DNA from: an uncultured Brevinema sp.
GTDB lineage: Bacteria; Spirochaetota; Brevinematia; Brevinematales; Brevinemataceae
Reading direction: 5' to 3'
Assembly: GCA_947036575.1 (NCBI GenBank)
Contig: CAMQSH010000107.1
Span: 1-6,689 of the forward strand
Length of the DNA: 6,689 bases
Shown here: piece by piece, positions 1 through 6,620 of the stretch
Layout of the letters: every line of letters starts with the position of its first letter
Position numbering within the stretch: position 1 is the stretch's first letter
Notes under the pieces: generated by a model
Told to the model about the DNA's origin: nothing
Databases searched by the model: none
Seen by the model: the letters and a program-made list of their open reading frames with translations, nothing else
Position numbers and translations under genes: made by a program

Positions 1-318
1 GAATAGCTCTCTCGTACAATAATCCTTTCTTCACAGGAGTTGAACTTGAAGTGCGCTCAGTCTCGAACGGAAACTGGAAACGTTCTCCTCGTAGGTTTTC
101 ACAATAAAGGTTGCATATGCACAACGTCATTTACTACTGTACATTCTTCTATAAAAGTCAGATATAACTCAACATTAATTTGCATAAACAAAATCTAGGC
201 TATAAAATTGTCAACATATTAATAATTACACTAGGCACATATCAAACCGTGTACCCAAACAAATACAACACAGATAATCAAACTAAAACATAATAAACCT
301 TTTATGGGGTTATTTACA
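1..318 (-). repeat. 3' LTR, start (U3 side), running to the left edge
   Basis: Reading the minus strand, a polypurine tract ends at 319 and the next bases are TGTAAATAACCCC, so the LTR would open with the standard TG at 318-317. The stretch is clearly AT-rich at about 110-318 and becomes more mixed below 110, as in U3 passing to R/U5. The terminal CA is not identifiable, so the LTR may extend past position 1, or may end inside with host DNA after it. There is no matching copy on the right side of the window to confirm it. No clear AATAAA is seen on the element's own strand in this part. The LTR would supply promoter and polyadenylation signals. Confidence 0.65.
178..194 (-). promoter_or_regulatory. 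Octamer motif with adjacent Sox-like site in the LTR
   Basis: On the minus strand an exact ATGCAAAT octamer (185-178) is preceded by TTTTGTTT (given-strand sequence ATTTGCAT then AAACAAAA). The pairing closely resembles the known POU/Sox composite element, with one extra base between the halves. The TAAACA core also fits forkhead factors. It lies in the U3-like part of the LTR, where enhancers usually sit. Occupancy is untested, and AT-rich sequence makes chance matches more likely. Confidence 0.35.
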
Positions 319-326
319 CTCCCACC
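319..326 (-). other. Polypurine tract next to the 3' LTR
   Basis: On the minus strand the bases read GGTGGGAG (one T), directly followed by TGTAAA. A G-rich run abutting a TG is the expected plus-strand DNA primer site at the inner edge of a 3' LTR. It is short and includes a T, so the exact cleavage point is inferred. It lies 173 bases past the Gag-Pol stop. Confidence 0.6.
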
Positions 327-499
327 AAATTATAATATTTTACAAAGGTAACGTTAAAACATATAATTTCTCTTCCACACGCTATTTCCAGTGCATATCA
401 CACAGGAAACCGTACCACACGTTAGTAACTTCAGAAGTATATCACACAGTATCACATGTCACAGAAACCGCCTCACGTCTCATCACTCCATACTAGTGC
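327..499 (-). other. 3' untranslated region between Gag-Pol and the polypurine tract
   Basis: A 173-base stretch with no ORF of note and no env gene. It holds imperfect direct repeats: ATATCACACAG occurs exactly at 395-405 and 439-449, and CACAG(G)AAACCG occurs at 401-412 and 460-470 (given-strand sequence). This suggests an old duplication of about 44-58 bases with later change. No function can be assigned. Confidence 0.6.
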
Positions 500-3400
500 T
501 TAAACGGCCTCTAGCAATAAAACCAATTTCTGGACAGGACGCTCCACTATGGAGAGCCTGTTGATGCGCTGTCCTTTGTGATTCAGTCCCTTATCTCCGA
601 GCAAGATCTTCACCCGTCTCACAAGTCCATCTTTGCTCTGGGTGACTTCTGAGACGCTCCCAAGCCTCCATTGGCTTCGTGGCAAAGTGTCGTCGGTGTC
701 CATGACCACATCACCGACCTGCAGGTTCCTTTTGGTGCTATGCCAGCACTGTCTCGTTGAGATGCTGTGGAGGTACTCCCTTTTCCACCTGCTCCAGAAT
801 TGTTCCGTCAAGTACTGCACCTGACGCCACCTCTTTCTTCCATACAGATCCTCTCTTTCGAATTTACCCGGTGGAGGCAGGGCTGCGATGGATTTCATGG
901 TGATCAGGTGGTTAGGAGTAAGTGGCTCTAAACTGTCTGGGCTGTTCAGAGTATCAACCGTGAGAGGGCGGCTATTCACGATAGCCATGGTCTCGTAGAA
1001 GAAGGTGCGCAGTGATGCATCACTGAGCCTGTCGGGGGCGAGTAGCAGAGTGGCGTCGAGGACACTTCTCACAGTTCTTATTTGCCGTTCCCACACGCCG
1101 CCGGCATGGCTGGCATGAGGTGCGTTCGTTACAAAGTCACACTGTTTTTCTGAGAGAAAGGTGTTCAGTCTGTCTGTGTCCAGTTCCTTCAAAGCAGCCT
1201 TCAGTTCGTTTCTCGCGCCCATGAAATTAGTGCCTTGGTCACATTTAATTTGTCGTACTGCACCTCTTAAAGCAATAAAGCATCTCAGTCCATTAATGAA
1301 TGTGTCAGTAGACAAGTCTTCCAGCATTTCGATATGAATCGCTCTGGAGCAGAAGCAGGTGAAGAGCAACCCATACCTTTTCTCTTGTTTTCTCCCTTGC
1401 TTCGTCAGGAAGGGACCAAAACAGTCCATCCCACAGTATGTGAAGGGTGCTGTGGGTTCTGTTCGTTCAACGGGTAAGTCGCTCATCCTTTGCTCTTCGA
1501 CTGGCCTTCTCAGCCTTCGACATGTCACACAGTGACGAATGTAGGTTGCAACAGCTCTGCTCAGGCCACAGATCCAATAGCCACCGGATCTTATGGCGTT
1601 GATGGTGAAGCCTTTTCCCTGATGTTTTACTCTTTCATGATGATGGCCGATGATCAGATTCGTCATGTGATGTCTCGGAGGAATGACAGTCGGGTGTTTG
1701 AATGTGCTTTGAAAAGAAGAACGGCTGAGCCTGCCTCCCACCTTGAGTACACCCTCCGGGTCCAGGAACGCGTCGAGGCTGTGCAGCTTGCTGTGTCGTG
1801 GTAGCTGATGTCCTTTGCTCAATAGTTTTATTTCTTGTCCGTATGCTTGGCTCTGTATGTCCTTGATGATGAGTCGCTCTGCACTTTGTCTTTCTTCAAC
1901 TGTTGAGAGGTCACATGACTTGACCTTTCTAGCCCGCCGCAGTAGACGTGCTACTGCCTTGATGGCCTGGGACCAGGATGAAAACTTCTCCAGTCGTTCT
2001 GCGAGGTTGGCATGTTCTTCTGAACTCTTTGTCTGAAAGGTATGAGCCTTTTTGACTTCTGGGTCACCGACAGGTAGTTCTGTGGGCACCTCAGTTGGCA
2101 TTTCAATCTCCTTTTCCCACAGAAAGCTGGGACCGGTGAACCAATCAGACGATAGCAGCTCCTCAACTGTTTTCCCTCTGGATGTATAGTCTGCTGGGTT
2201 TTCACCAGTGGGTACATGAAACCATCGATTGGGGTCTGAGTCATGACGGATCTTTTGCACCCTGTTTGCTACAAACGTGTGGAAACGACGAGCTTCATTA
2301 TTAATGTAGCCTAACACGACTCTTGAATCCGTCCAAAAGAATTCTTCTACTCCAGAGTAGCTTAATTCTTCTTTGAGCATATTGCTCACGGTGACTGAGA
2401 CAACTGCTGCGGTTAGTTCTAACCTGGGTATTGTTGTGACTTTCAGTGGTGAGACGCGCGCTTTCCCCATGAGAAGAGCACAGTGGATGTCTCCTCTCTC
2501 ATTCTTCTGTCTCAGGTAAGTGCATTGGCCATAGCCTGTGGTGCTGGCGTCTGAGAAGTGATGTAATTCTGTTTTGATCACCTTTCCAAAGTCAGATGGC
2601 TGGTAGCAGCGAGGTATGTGTATCCTTTCCATCTTTCCGAGGTCCTCTTGCCATTTCTCCCACCGTGGCTTCAGATGCTCTGGAATTGGGTCATCCCATC
2701 CTGTTCCTTGGTGGCACATTTCCTGGAGAATCTTCTTTCCAATAAGGACGTAGGGAGCTACGAAGCCCAGTGGGTCGTAAACGGAGGCGACAGATGACAG
2801 GATGCCACGTCGTGTCGCTGGCTGGTTCTTTGGTGTGACCTTGAAGGTGAAACAGTCACTCTCGACGTTCCAGTTTATTCCCAATGCTCTCTCTAGGGCT
2901 GTGTCATTGAGGGTGAGACTCTTTGCGTTGATGTCTGTAGCGCGTTCTGTTGAGGGAATGCTCTGGAGAACAGCAGAGTTGTTCGACATGAATTTGTGAA
3001 GGCGAAGACCTCTCTCTGCACACAGCTCCCGTGCCTCTTTTGCTATTTGAATAGCTTTTTCAACAGACTCCACACTAGCCACACCGTCGTCCACATAGAA
3101 GTCTCTGGCGATGAACTGTGATCCAAATGGGTGTGTGTGACTGTGTTCTTTGGCGAGCTGCTTTAACCCATAGTTTGCACACCCTGGTGAAGAAACGGCT
3201 CCAAATAGATGTACCTTCATCCTGTATTCACTGGGAGGGGTGCTCAGGTCGTCATTCTCCCACCAAAGGAAACGTAGGTAGTCACGGTCCTTCTCTGAGA
3301 CGTGAAACTGATGGAACATTTTTTCTATGTCGCACATCAGTGCAATGTGATGCTGCCGGAAGCGAATCAGTACACCTGTCAGATTGTTGATCATGTCTGG

Positions 3401-6400
3401 GCCTGTGAGGAGATGATCATTGAGGCTGGATCCCTTGTACCTTGCCGAACAGTCGAAAACAACCCTCAACTTCCCAGGTTTTTTGGGGTGATAAACACCA
3501 TGGTGAGGTATGTACCATTTTTCTCCATCGTTGCCTTCAGTACACACCTCTGCGTCACCCCTGTCGATTAGGTCCATCATGTAGTTGGTGTAGTCATTCT
3601 TGTAGCTTTCATTTGCATTAAACTTCCTTTTCAGGTGACTGAGCCTCACAGCAGCAAGTTGCTTGTTATCCGGTAAGTATGGTCTCTCCCTGAAGGGGAG
3701 GGGCATCTCATAATGTCCATGTTCGTTTGTCATTATGTTTTCCTTCAATTTCTCCAGAAAGTTTAAATCCTCTTGAGAGACTGTTTTGTCGTTGCCCTGA
3801 GTGTCACTAAAATCCGTTTCAAGGATTCTGATTGCATCCATCGGTGTCACTGCGGGCAGCTCCTTCACGGTCACTCTGTGACAGTGACGATTTGATTGTT
3901 GTGGGGAGTGTGGTGCTGAACATCCAACGATACTCCACCCTAAGTCTGTGAGAATGGCAAATGGTTCATCATCCGTTCCTGTTATGACCCGCCTGGGGAT
4001 GAGACTTCTTGGACAGTTGTAGCCTATCAGTAGGCCCACCTCACAACTGAGGAGAGGCGGTATTTGATCTGCGATCGCTGCGAAATGGCGCCACCTTTTG
4101 GCTGTTTCGTGCGTTGGTATGTGTTCTCTGTTCACAGGTATGCAGTCTTTGGTGTAGGCAGGAGGCAGATCGATGTACTCAGTGGAGTTGAATCCTCTCA
4201 CTCGCAGGCCGGATGTCCGCTCACTTTTGAAGACTACATTTTCACCCATCATAGTAGTGAGTTTCAGTTTCACTGGGCAGGTAGTCAGCTGTAGTTCTTC
4301 ACTTAGATCATGCTCGATGAACGTAGTGTCGCTTTGTGTGTCTAGCAGAGCGTACACAAGTTTTTCTGTGGATGGACTCTTGTAGTCTGACACCCACACC
4401 GGCACAATCATGGAGCTGTTTTCTGACTGACCTTGGTTGGTGACGTTGAGGGAGCGAACAGGTGTTGGTTCCATTCCTTCACTGCGTTGTGCTGGATTTT
4501 CCCTTTTTGCCTTTTCTTTATAGTTGTCATCATGAAGACAGGTGGGATGTCGTCCTTTGCATGAATCACATGTGTGGCGATGTCGGCACTCCTTTGCGCC
4601 ATGTCCGGGTTTGAGACATCCATAGCACAGTCTGTTCTCTTTGATGTAAGTTTTTCTGTGTTCCAGATTTTCTTGTAAGAAGTCTGGACATCTGGAGAGC
4701 TGATGATTGATATCCTGACACAGCATGCAGGGAGGTTTGACCTTTTCTTGTGTTGTTGATGTTTGTGGGTCGTTCTCCACCACTGTTTGTGTGTTGAGGG
4801 CGCTCACTTTGTTTCCTTTGCTCACCCTTGTGCTCAGTTTCTCTTGATTGGTTTCAGCTGAATGGAGAGCAGAGAAAGAGGTGACTGGGTTGCAGGCGGT
4901 TTCGGCCTCCATCGACATGAAATTGGCGAACTCCTCAAAACTGGGGAAATCCTTTCCCTCTCTGAGACGCGCTGTTACCTGCCGGTTCCATCCCGAGGCT
5001 ATCCAATCTGGTACCTTCCGCACCAACTTTTGATTTTCCTCACAGTCATTAAGGATGTTCAAGCCCTTTACATGTGGCATGGCCTGCACACACGTGTTTA
5101 AATAGTCCGAGAAGTTCCTCAGTCCTTCCGCATCCTTAGACTGTATTTTTGGCCAGTTGGATAGCTTTTCCCTGAAGGCCCGTTGAATGGTGAATGGCTG
5201 GCCGTACCTCTGGTTAAGCTTGCTCCAAGCGTCACTATATGCATCACTGTCGCTGCGGTAGAATGTTCCTTCTAGGCATTTGTGAGCTGCGCCCCCTACA
5301 TATCTCTTGAGGTAGTGCAACTTGTCGGCGGGGGAAATCTTCTTCCCGTCTATGAGAGACATAAATGAATTTTTCCATTCAACAAAGTCAATTGGATTGC
5401 CATTAAACACAGTAGGCTCTGGTGTCGGGAGTTTGTTGATAGCAATGCTATCCTGAATAGCCTGTGCTAGGCTAGTTACATCAACAGGGGCAGATGAAGC
5501 CACTGTGCTGGGGCGAGTTGCAGCAGGGGGGTTGGAGTCGAAAGGCAGAGGGACATGAGTAAACTGGGACTCGGACTCCTCCTTCACTTCTTTGTCGTAA
5601 ACTTCGAATCTGGCTTGGGCAGCACTTAAGTCCTTTTTAACCATCAATCGTTCCAATTCGGCCTTGTGTTCGTCCAATTCCCTCCTGTGTTCCTCTTCTA
5701 TAGCTCTGATTTTCTCCTTCTGTCTTTTTTCTTCTGAGAGCATCTTATATTCAGCCTGTTTAGCAGCTAGCTCCGCCGCTGCTTCTGTTCTCTTGGCTGC
5801 CACACTTGGGTGTGTGGAATGGTGACTGCTGGTCGGTTCTGAAGCAGAGGAGCCAAAAATGGACCGGGCATAATGGGGCTTACGCAGCTCACGCAGGCGC
5901 TCTCCTTCATATTCTGCATCATAATCTCCATTTACACCAGTCAGTCTCTCGTTTAGGATTTTGATAATGTCACCTGTTACTGCTGCACAAGCATCAACTT
6001 TGCGCCTTAGTTCAGTGTCCGGCATGCCGTGCGCTCTCAGTTCATCATACAGTTTCATTAGATCATGTTTCCTTTTTTCCAAGTTGTCTGCAAGGTGTGC
6101 CAGTTGTTTATCTGTTAGCTCCGATTTTAAGTCATGGCGCGTTATACGAGCTTGTGCTTTCCAGTGTTCATAAAGACTAAGGAGTCTCTTTTCCCTTTTA
6201 CTTTGTTCGTCTTCGCGGTAGGCTAACATTTTTTCCGTGGGGATTCGCGCTCTTTCAGACCGCCTGGCTGTATTCACATCCTCTTCTTCATCATAGTTTA
6301 ACAGTTCAGCAAGATTTCTCTCTTCATTTTGCAAAGTCTCTTTAGGTTCTTGTTCTACTGCAAACGTTTCTTCACGTTGTTGAATTACCTTTTGTTGAAT

Positions 6401-6457
6401 TCCATTCTGCTCTTCCTTGTTCTCTTTGCCGCGCGAAGTAGGCTGAATTCTCTCCAT
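500..6457 (-). CDS. BEL/Pao Gag-Pol polyprotein (1985 aa, intact)
   Basis: Single ORF encoding all proteins needed for retrotransposition. Domain order by residue: charged helical/coiled-coil N-terminus (about 76-295), DUF1759-type Gag core (about 345-522), zinc knuckles (577-642), aspartic protease (about 683-850, motif DTQSD at 706-710), reverse transcriptase (about 955-1165, YVDD at 1121-1124), connection plus RNase H (about 1200-1430), integrase zinc domain (about 1600-1650), integrase core (D1678, D1740, E1790) and DUF5641-type C-terminus (about 1872-1968). The start is well fixed: the codon immediately before this ATG is an in-frame TAA (6458-6460), so no longer N-terminus is possible, and the ATG is followed by G. 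The stop is TAA at 500-502. Gag and Pol are in one frame with no slip or readthrough site, usual for BEL/Pao. Length is at the upper end of what I expect for the family. No stop or frameshift is seen, arguing for a recent insertion. Confidence 0.95.
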   Translation of the reverse strand: MERIQPTSRGKENKEEQNGIQQKVIQQREETFAVEQEPKETLQNEERNLAELLNYDEEEDVNTARRSERARIPTEKMLAYREDEQSKREKRLLSLYEHWKAQARITRHDLKSELTDKQLAHLADNLEKRKHDLMKLYDELRAHGMPDTELRRKVDACAAVTGDIIKILNERLTGVNGDYDAEYEGERLRELRKPHYARSIFGSSASEPTSSHHSTHPSVAAKRTEAAAELAAKQAEYKMLSEEKRQKEKIRAIEEEHRRELDEHKAELERLMVKKDLSAAQARFEVYDKEVKEESESQFTHVPLPFDSNPPAATRPSTVASSAPVDVTSLAQAIQDSIAINKLPTPEPTVFNGNPIDFVEWKNSFMSLIDGKKISPADKLHYLKRYVGGAAHKCLEGTFYRSDSDAYSDAWSKLNQRYGQPFTIQRAFREKLSNWPKIQSKDAEGLRNFSDYLNTCVQAMPHVKGLNILNDCEENQKLVRKVPDWIASGWNRQVTARLREGKDFPSFEEFANFMSMEAETACNPVTSFSALHSAETNQEKLSTRVSKGNKVSALNTQTVVENDPQTSTTQEKVKPPCMLCQDINHQLSRCPDFLQENLEHRKTYIKENRLCYGCLKPGHGAKECRHRHTCDSCKGRHPTCLHDDNYKEKAKRENPAQRSEGMEPTPVRSLNVTNQGQSENSSMIVPVWVSDYKSPSTEKLVYALLDTQSDTTFIEHDLSEELQLTTCPVKLKLTTMMGENVVFKSERTSGLRVRGFNSTEYIDLPPAYTKDCIPVNREHIPTHETAKRWRHFAAIADQIPPLLSCEVGLLIGYNCPRSLIPRRVITGTDDEPFAILTDLGWSIVGCSAPHSPQQSNRHCHRVTVKELPAVTPMDAIRILETDFSDTQGNDKTVSQEDLNFLEKLKENIMTNEHGHYEMPLPFRERPYLPDNKQLAAVRLSHLKRKFNANESYKNDYTNYMMDLIDRGDAEVCTEGNDGEKWYIPHHGVYHPKKPGKLRVVFDCSARYKGSSLNDHLLTGPDMINNLTGVLIRFRQHHIALMCDIEKMFHQFHVSEKDRDYLRFLWWENDDLSTPPSEYRMKVHLFGAVSSPGCANYGLKQLAKEHSHTHPFGSQFIARDFYVDDGVASVESVEKAIQIAKEARELCAERGLRLHKFMSNNSAVLQSIPSTERATDINAKSLTLNDTALERALGINWNVESDCFTFKVTPKNQPATRRGILSSVASVYDPLGFVAPYVLIGKKILQEMCHQGTGWDDPIPEHLKPRWEKWQEDLGKMERIHIPRCYQPSDFGKVIKTELHHFSDASTTGYGQCTYLRQKNERGDIHCALLMGKARVSPLKVTTIPRLELTAAVVSVTVSNMLKEELSYSGVEEFFWTDSRVVLGYINNEARRFHTFVANRVQKIRHDSDPNRWFHVPTGENPADYTSRGKTVEELLSSDWFTGPSFLWEKEIEMPTEVPTELPVGDPEVKKAHTFQTKSSEEHANLAERLEKFSSWSQAIKAVARLLRRARKVKSCDLSTVEERQSAERLIIKDIQSQAYGQEIKLLSKGHQLPRHSKLHSLDAFLDPEGVLKVGGRLSRSSFQSTFKHPTVIPPRHHMTNLIIGHHHERVKHQGKGFTINAIRSGGYWICGLSRAVATYIRHCVTCRRLRRPVEEQRMSDLPVERTEPTAPFTYCGMDCFGPFLTKQGRKQEKRYGLLFTCFCSRAIHIEMLEDLSTDTFINGLRCFIALRGAVRQIKCDQGTNFMGARNELKAALKELDTDRLNTFLSEKQCDFVTNAPHASHAGGVWERQIRTVRSVLDATLLLAPDRLSDASLRTFFYETMAIVNSRPLTVDTLNSPDSLEPLTPNHLITMKSIAALPPPGKFEREDLYGRKRWRQVQYLTEQFWSRWKREYLHSISTRQCWHSTKRNLQVGDVVMDTDDTLPRSQWRLGSVSEVTQSKDGLVRRVKILLGDKGLNHKGQRINRLSIVERPVQKLVLLLEAV
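554..844 (-). other. DUF5641-type C-terminal domain of the polyprotein
   Basis: Residues about 1872-1968. Seen: R-K-R-W-R-Q-V-Q-Y-L-T-E-Q-F-W-S-R-W-K (1874-1892), then N-L-Q-V-G-D-V-V (1911-1918) and W-R-L-G-x-V (1930-1935). This matches the domain that follows integrase in BEL/Pao elements and resembles the small beta-barrel C-terminal domain of other integrases, which contacts DNA. That functional role is inferred. About 17 residues remain after it before the stop. Confidence 0.8.
968..1465 (-). other. Integrase catalytic core (rve, D-D-E)
   Basis: Residues about 1665-1830. Catalytic residues read D1678 (G-M-D-C-F-G-P-F), D1740 (K-C-D-Q-G-T-N-F) and E1790 (G-G-V-W-E-R). The core inserts the double-stranded DNA copy into host DNA by strand transfer. 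The second D and the E are separated by 49 residues, longer than the 35 typical of retroviral integrases. The acidic triad is complete, so the enzyme looks functional. The N-S-R-P-L-T segment (1828-1833) closes the core, as in other retroelement integrases. Confidence 0.92.
1508..1660 (-). other. Integrase N-terminal HHCC zinc-binding domain
   Basis: Residues about 1600-1650. The zinc ligands are visible as H1607 and H1612 (HX4H) and C1643 and C1646 (CX2C), 30 residues apart, with the common G-G-Y-W-I segment between. This H2C2 module aids multimerisation and DNA-end binding by integrase. It is preceded by a linker with L-K-V-G-G-R-L (1571-1577), which is very common just upstream of BEL/Pao integrase. 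Confidence 0.88.
2168..2860 (-). other. RT connection and RNase H region (includes Peptidase_A17-type segment)
   Basis: Residues about 1200-1430. The first part, with R-R-G-I-L-S-S-V-A-S-V-Y-D-P-L-G-F (1216-1232), is the segment that Pfam calls Peptidase_A17 in Pao elements; by position it is probably the RT thumb/connection rather than a separate protease. RNase H follows with a full DEDD set in suitable contexts: D1303 (F-S-D-A-S), E1347 (P-R-L-E-L-T-A-A), D1377 (W-T-D-S) and D1423 (N-P-A-D). It degrades template RNA and trims the polypurine primer. Assignment of the four residues is from motif context only. Confidence 0.85.
2963..3595 (-). other. Reverse transcriptase domain
   Basis: Residues about 955-1165. 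Seen in order: L-R-V-V-F-D-C-S-A (997-1005), the conserved segment before motif A; motif A with the first catalytic aspartate at D1043 (C-D-I-E-K-M-F-H-Q); the motif B-like F-G-A-V-S-S-P-G segment (1085-1092); and motif C, Y-V-D-D at 1121-1124, providing D1123 and D1124. The three aspartates bind the two metal ions that copy RNA and DNA. The V-F-D-C-S-A and K-M-F-H-Q-F signatures are characteristic of BEL/Pao RTs. The active site is complete. Confidence 0.95.
3908..4411 (-). other. Aspartic protease domain (DUF1758-like retropepsin)
   Basis: Residues about 683-850. The domain opens with a strand-like I-V-P-V-W-V segment, then A-L-L-D-T-Q-S-D-T-T-F-I (703-714), the flap-side segment, and G-L-L-I-G-Y-N (808-814), which corresponds to the second conserved hydrophobic-Gly motif of retropepsins. 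It would cut the polyprotein into Gag, RT/RNase H and integrase, acting as a homodimer. D706 is the expected catalytic aspartate. The usual D-S/T-G triad reads D-T-Q here, while the following Ser is kept. This could be a lineage feature of DUF1758 proteases rather than damage, since everything around it is intact. Confidence 0.8.
4532..4729 (-). other. Nucleocapsid-like zinc knuckles, two canonical plus one variant
   Basis: Residues 577-642. Two exact CX2CX4HX4C knuckles are visible: C577, C580, H585, C590, and C611, C614, H619, C624. A third Cys/His cluster follows at once (C630, C633, H637, C640, H642), but its spacing is not the CCHC pattern. Such knuckles bind and package the RNA genome in retroelement nucleocapsids. 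The trio sits directly between the capsid-like region and the protease, as expected for the end of Gag in BEL/Pao elements. The third cluster may be a separate small zinc site. Confidence 0.85.
4892..5425 (-). other. Gag capsid-like core (DUF1759-type)
   Basis: Residues about 345-522. Family hallmarks seen are a P-x-P-x-F-N-G-N-P-x-x-F-x-x-W start (about 345-361), the L-x-Y-L-K-R-Y-x-x-G-x-A segment (about 380-391), and a W-x-x-L-x-x-R-Y-G segment (411-419). This pattern matches the DUF1759 region found between the N-terminus and zinc knuckles of BEL/Pao Gag proteins, thought to correspond to the capsid. It would form the particle shell with the upstream coiled coil and pass genomic RNA to the knuckles that follow. 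The family call is from pattern memory; a profile search would fix the edges. Confidence 0.8.
5573..6232 (-). other. Gag N-terminal charged helical and coiled-coil region
   Basis: Residues about 76-295 of the polyprotein. Two parts are seen. Residues 76-172 are a Lys/Glu/Leu-rich predicted helical segment beginning after an R-R-S-E-R-A-R-I-P-T-E-K pattern. Residues 219-295 form a long Ala/Glu/Lys/Arg run with Leu and Met at heptad-like spacing, typical of a coiled coil. A Ser/His/Thr/Pro-rich linker (about 202-219) separates them. In retroelements this part of Gag usually serves particle assembly or multimerisation; that role here is inferred. I do not recognise a named Pfam domain in it. Confidence 0.6.
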
Positions 6458-6518
6458 TTATTGTTGATCCTCTGCTTACCGCGCGGTCTTCCACTCAACT
6501 CTGCCGTCCTTCTCGTCC

Positions 6519-6578
6519 TTAAAACTGGTCTATTCCACCCGTGAAGTGCTCCTTATCTCCGTAGAAACGTCCGTTCAT
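6519..6578 (-). CDS. Upstream ORF 2 in the leader (19 codons)
   Basis: An ATG at 6578-6576 (context CGGATGA) opens a 19-codon frame ending in TAA at 6521-6519, about 61 bases before the Gag-Pol ATG. The peptide would be MNGRFYGDKEHFTGGIDQF. No family is recognised. It could lower or time initiation at the polyprotein start through reinitiation, or be a chance ORF. Confidence 0.25.
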   Translation of the reverse strand: MNGRFYGDKEHFTGGIDQF

Positions 6579-6620
6579 CCGTGGAAATAGTCCTTTGCGA
6601 TGCAGCAGGTTGGCTGTAGG

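Noticed and set aside
112..121. Perfect palindrome TGCATATGCA in the LTR-like region
   Set aside because: Ten bases in AT-rich DNA is easily chance, and no known element function fits it.
1..499. Possible env gene or other accessory gene after Gag-Pol
   Set aside because: The region is short, AT-rich and without any ORF of useful length on the element strand.
1180..3000. Possible second protease, from the Pfam family name Peptidase_A17
   Set aside because: The segment lies between RT motif C and RNase H and looks like the RT thumb/connection; no separate catalytic motif is convincing.
633..5101. Many 60-105 residue ORFs on the plus strand and two short minus-strand ORFs (1951-2244, 4408-4623) inside the polyprotein gene
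   Set aside because: They overlap a long ORF whose protein shows strong conserved domains throughout; their own translations show no recognisable domain, and they are frame shadows.
6329..6544. Plus-strand 71-residue ORF with a Leu/Phe-rich hydrophobic run overlapping the Gag start
   Set aside because: The hydrophobic run is the antisense reading of the Glu/Lys-rich Gag N-terminus; no other coding sign is present.
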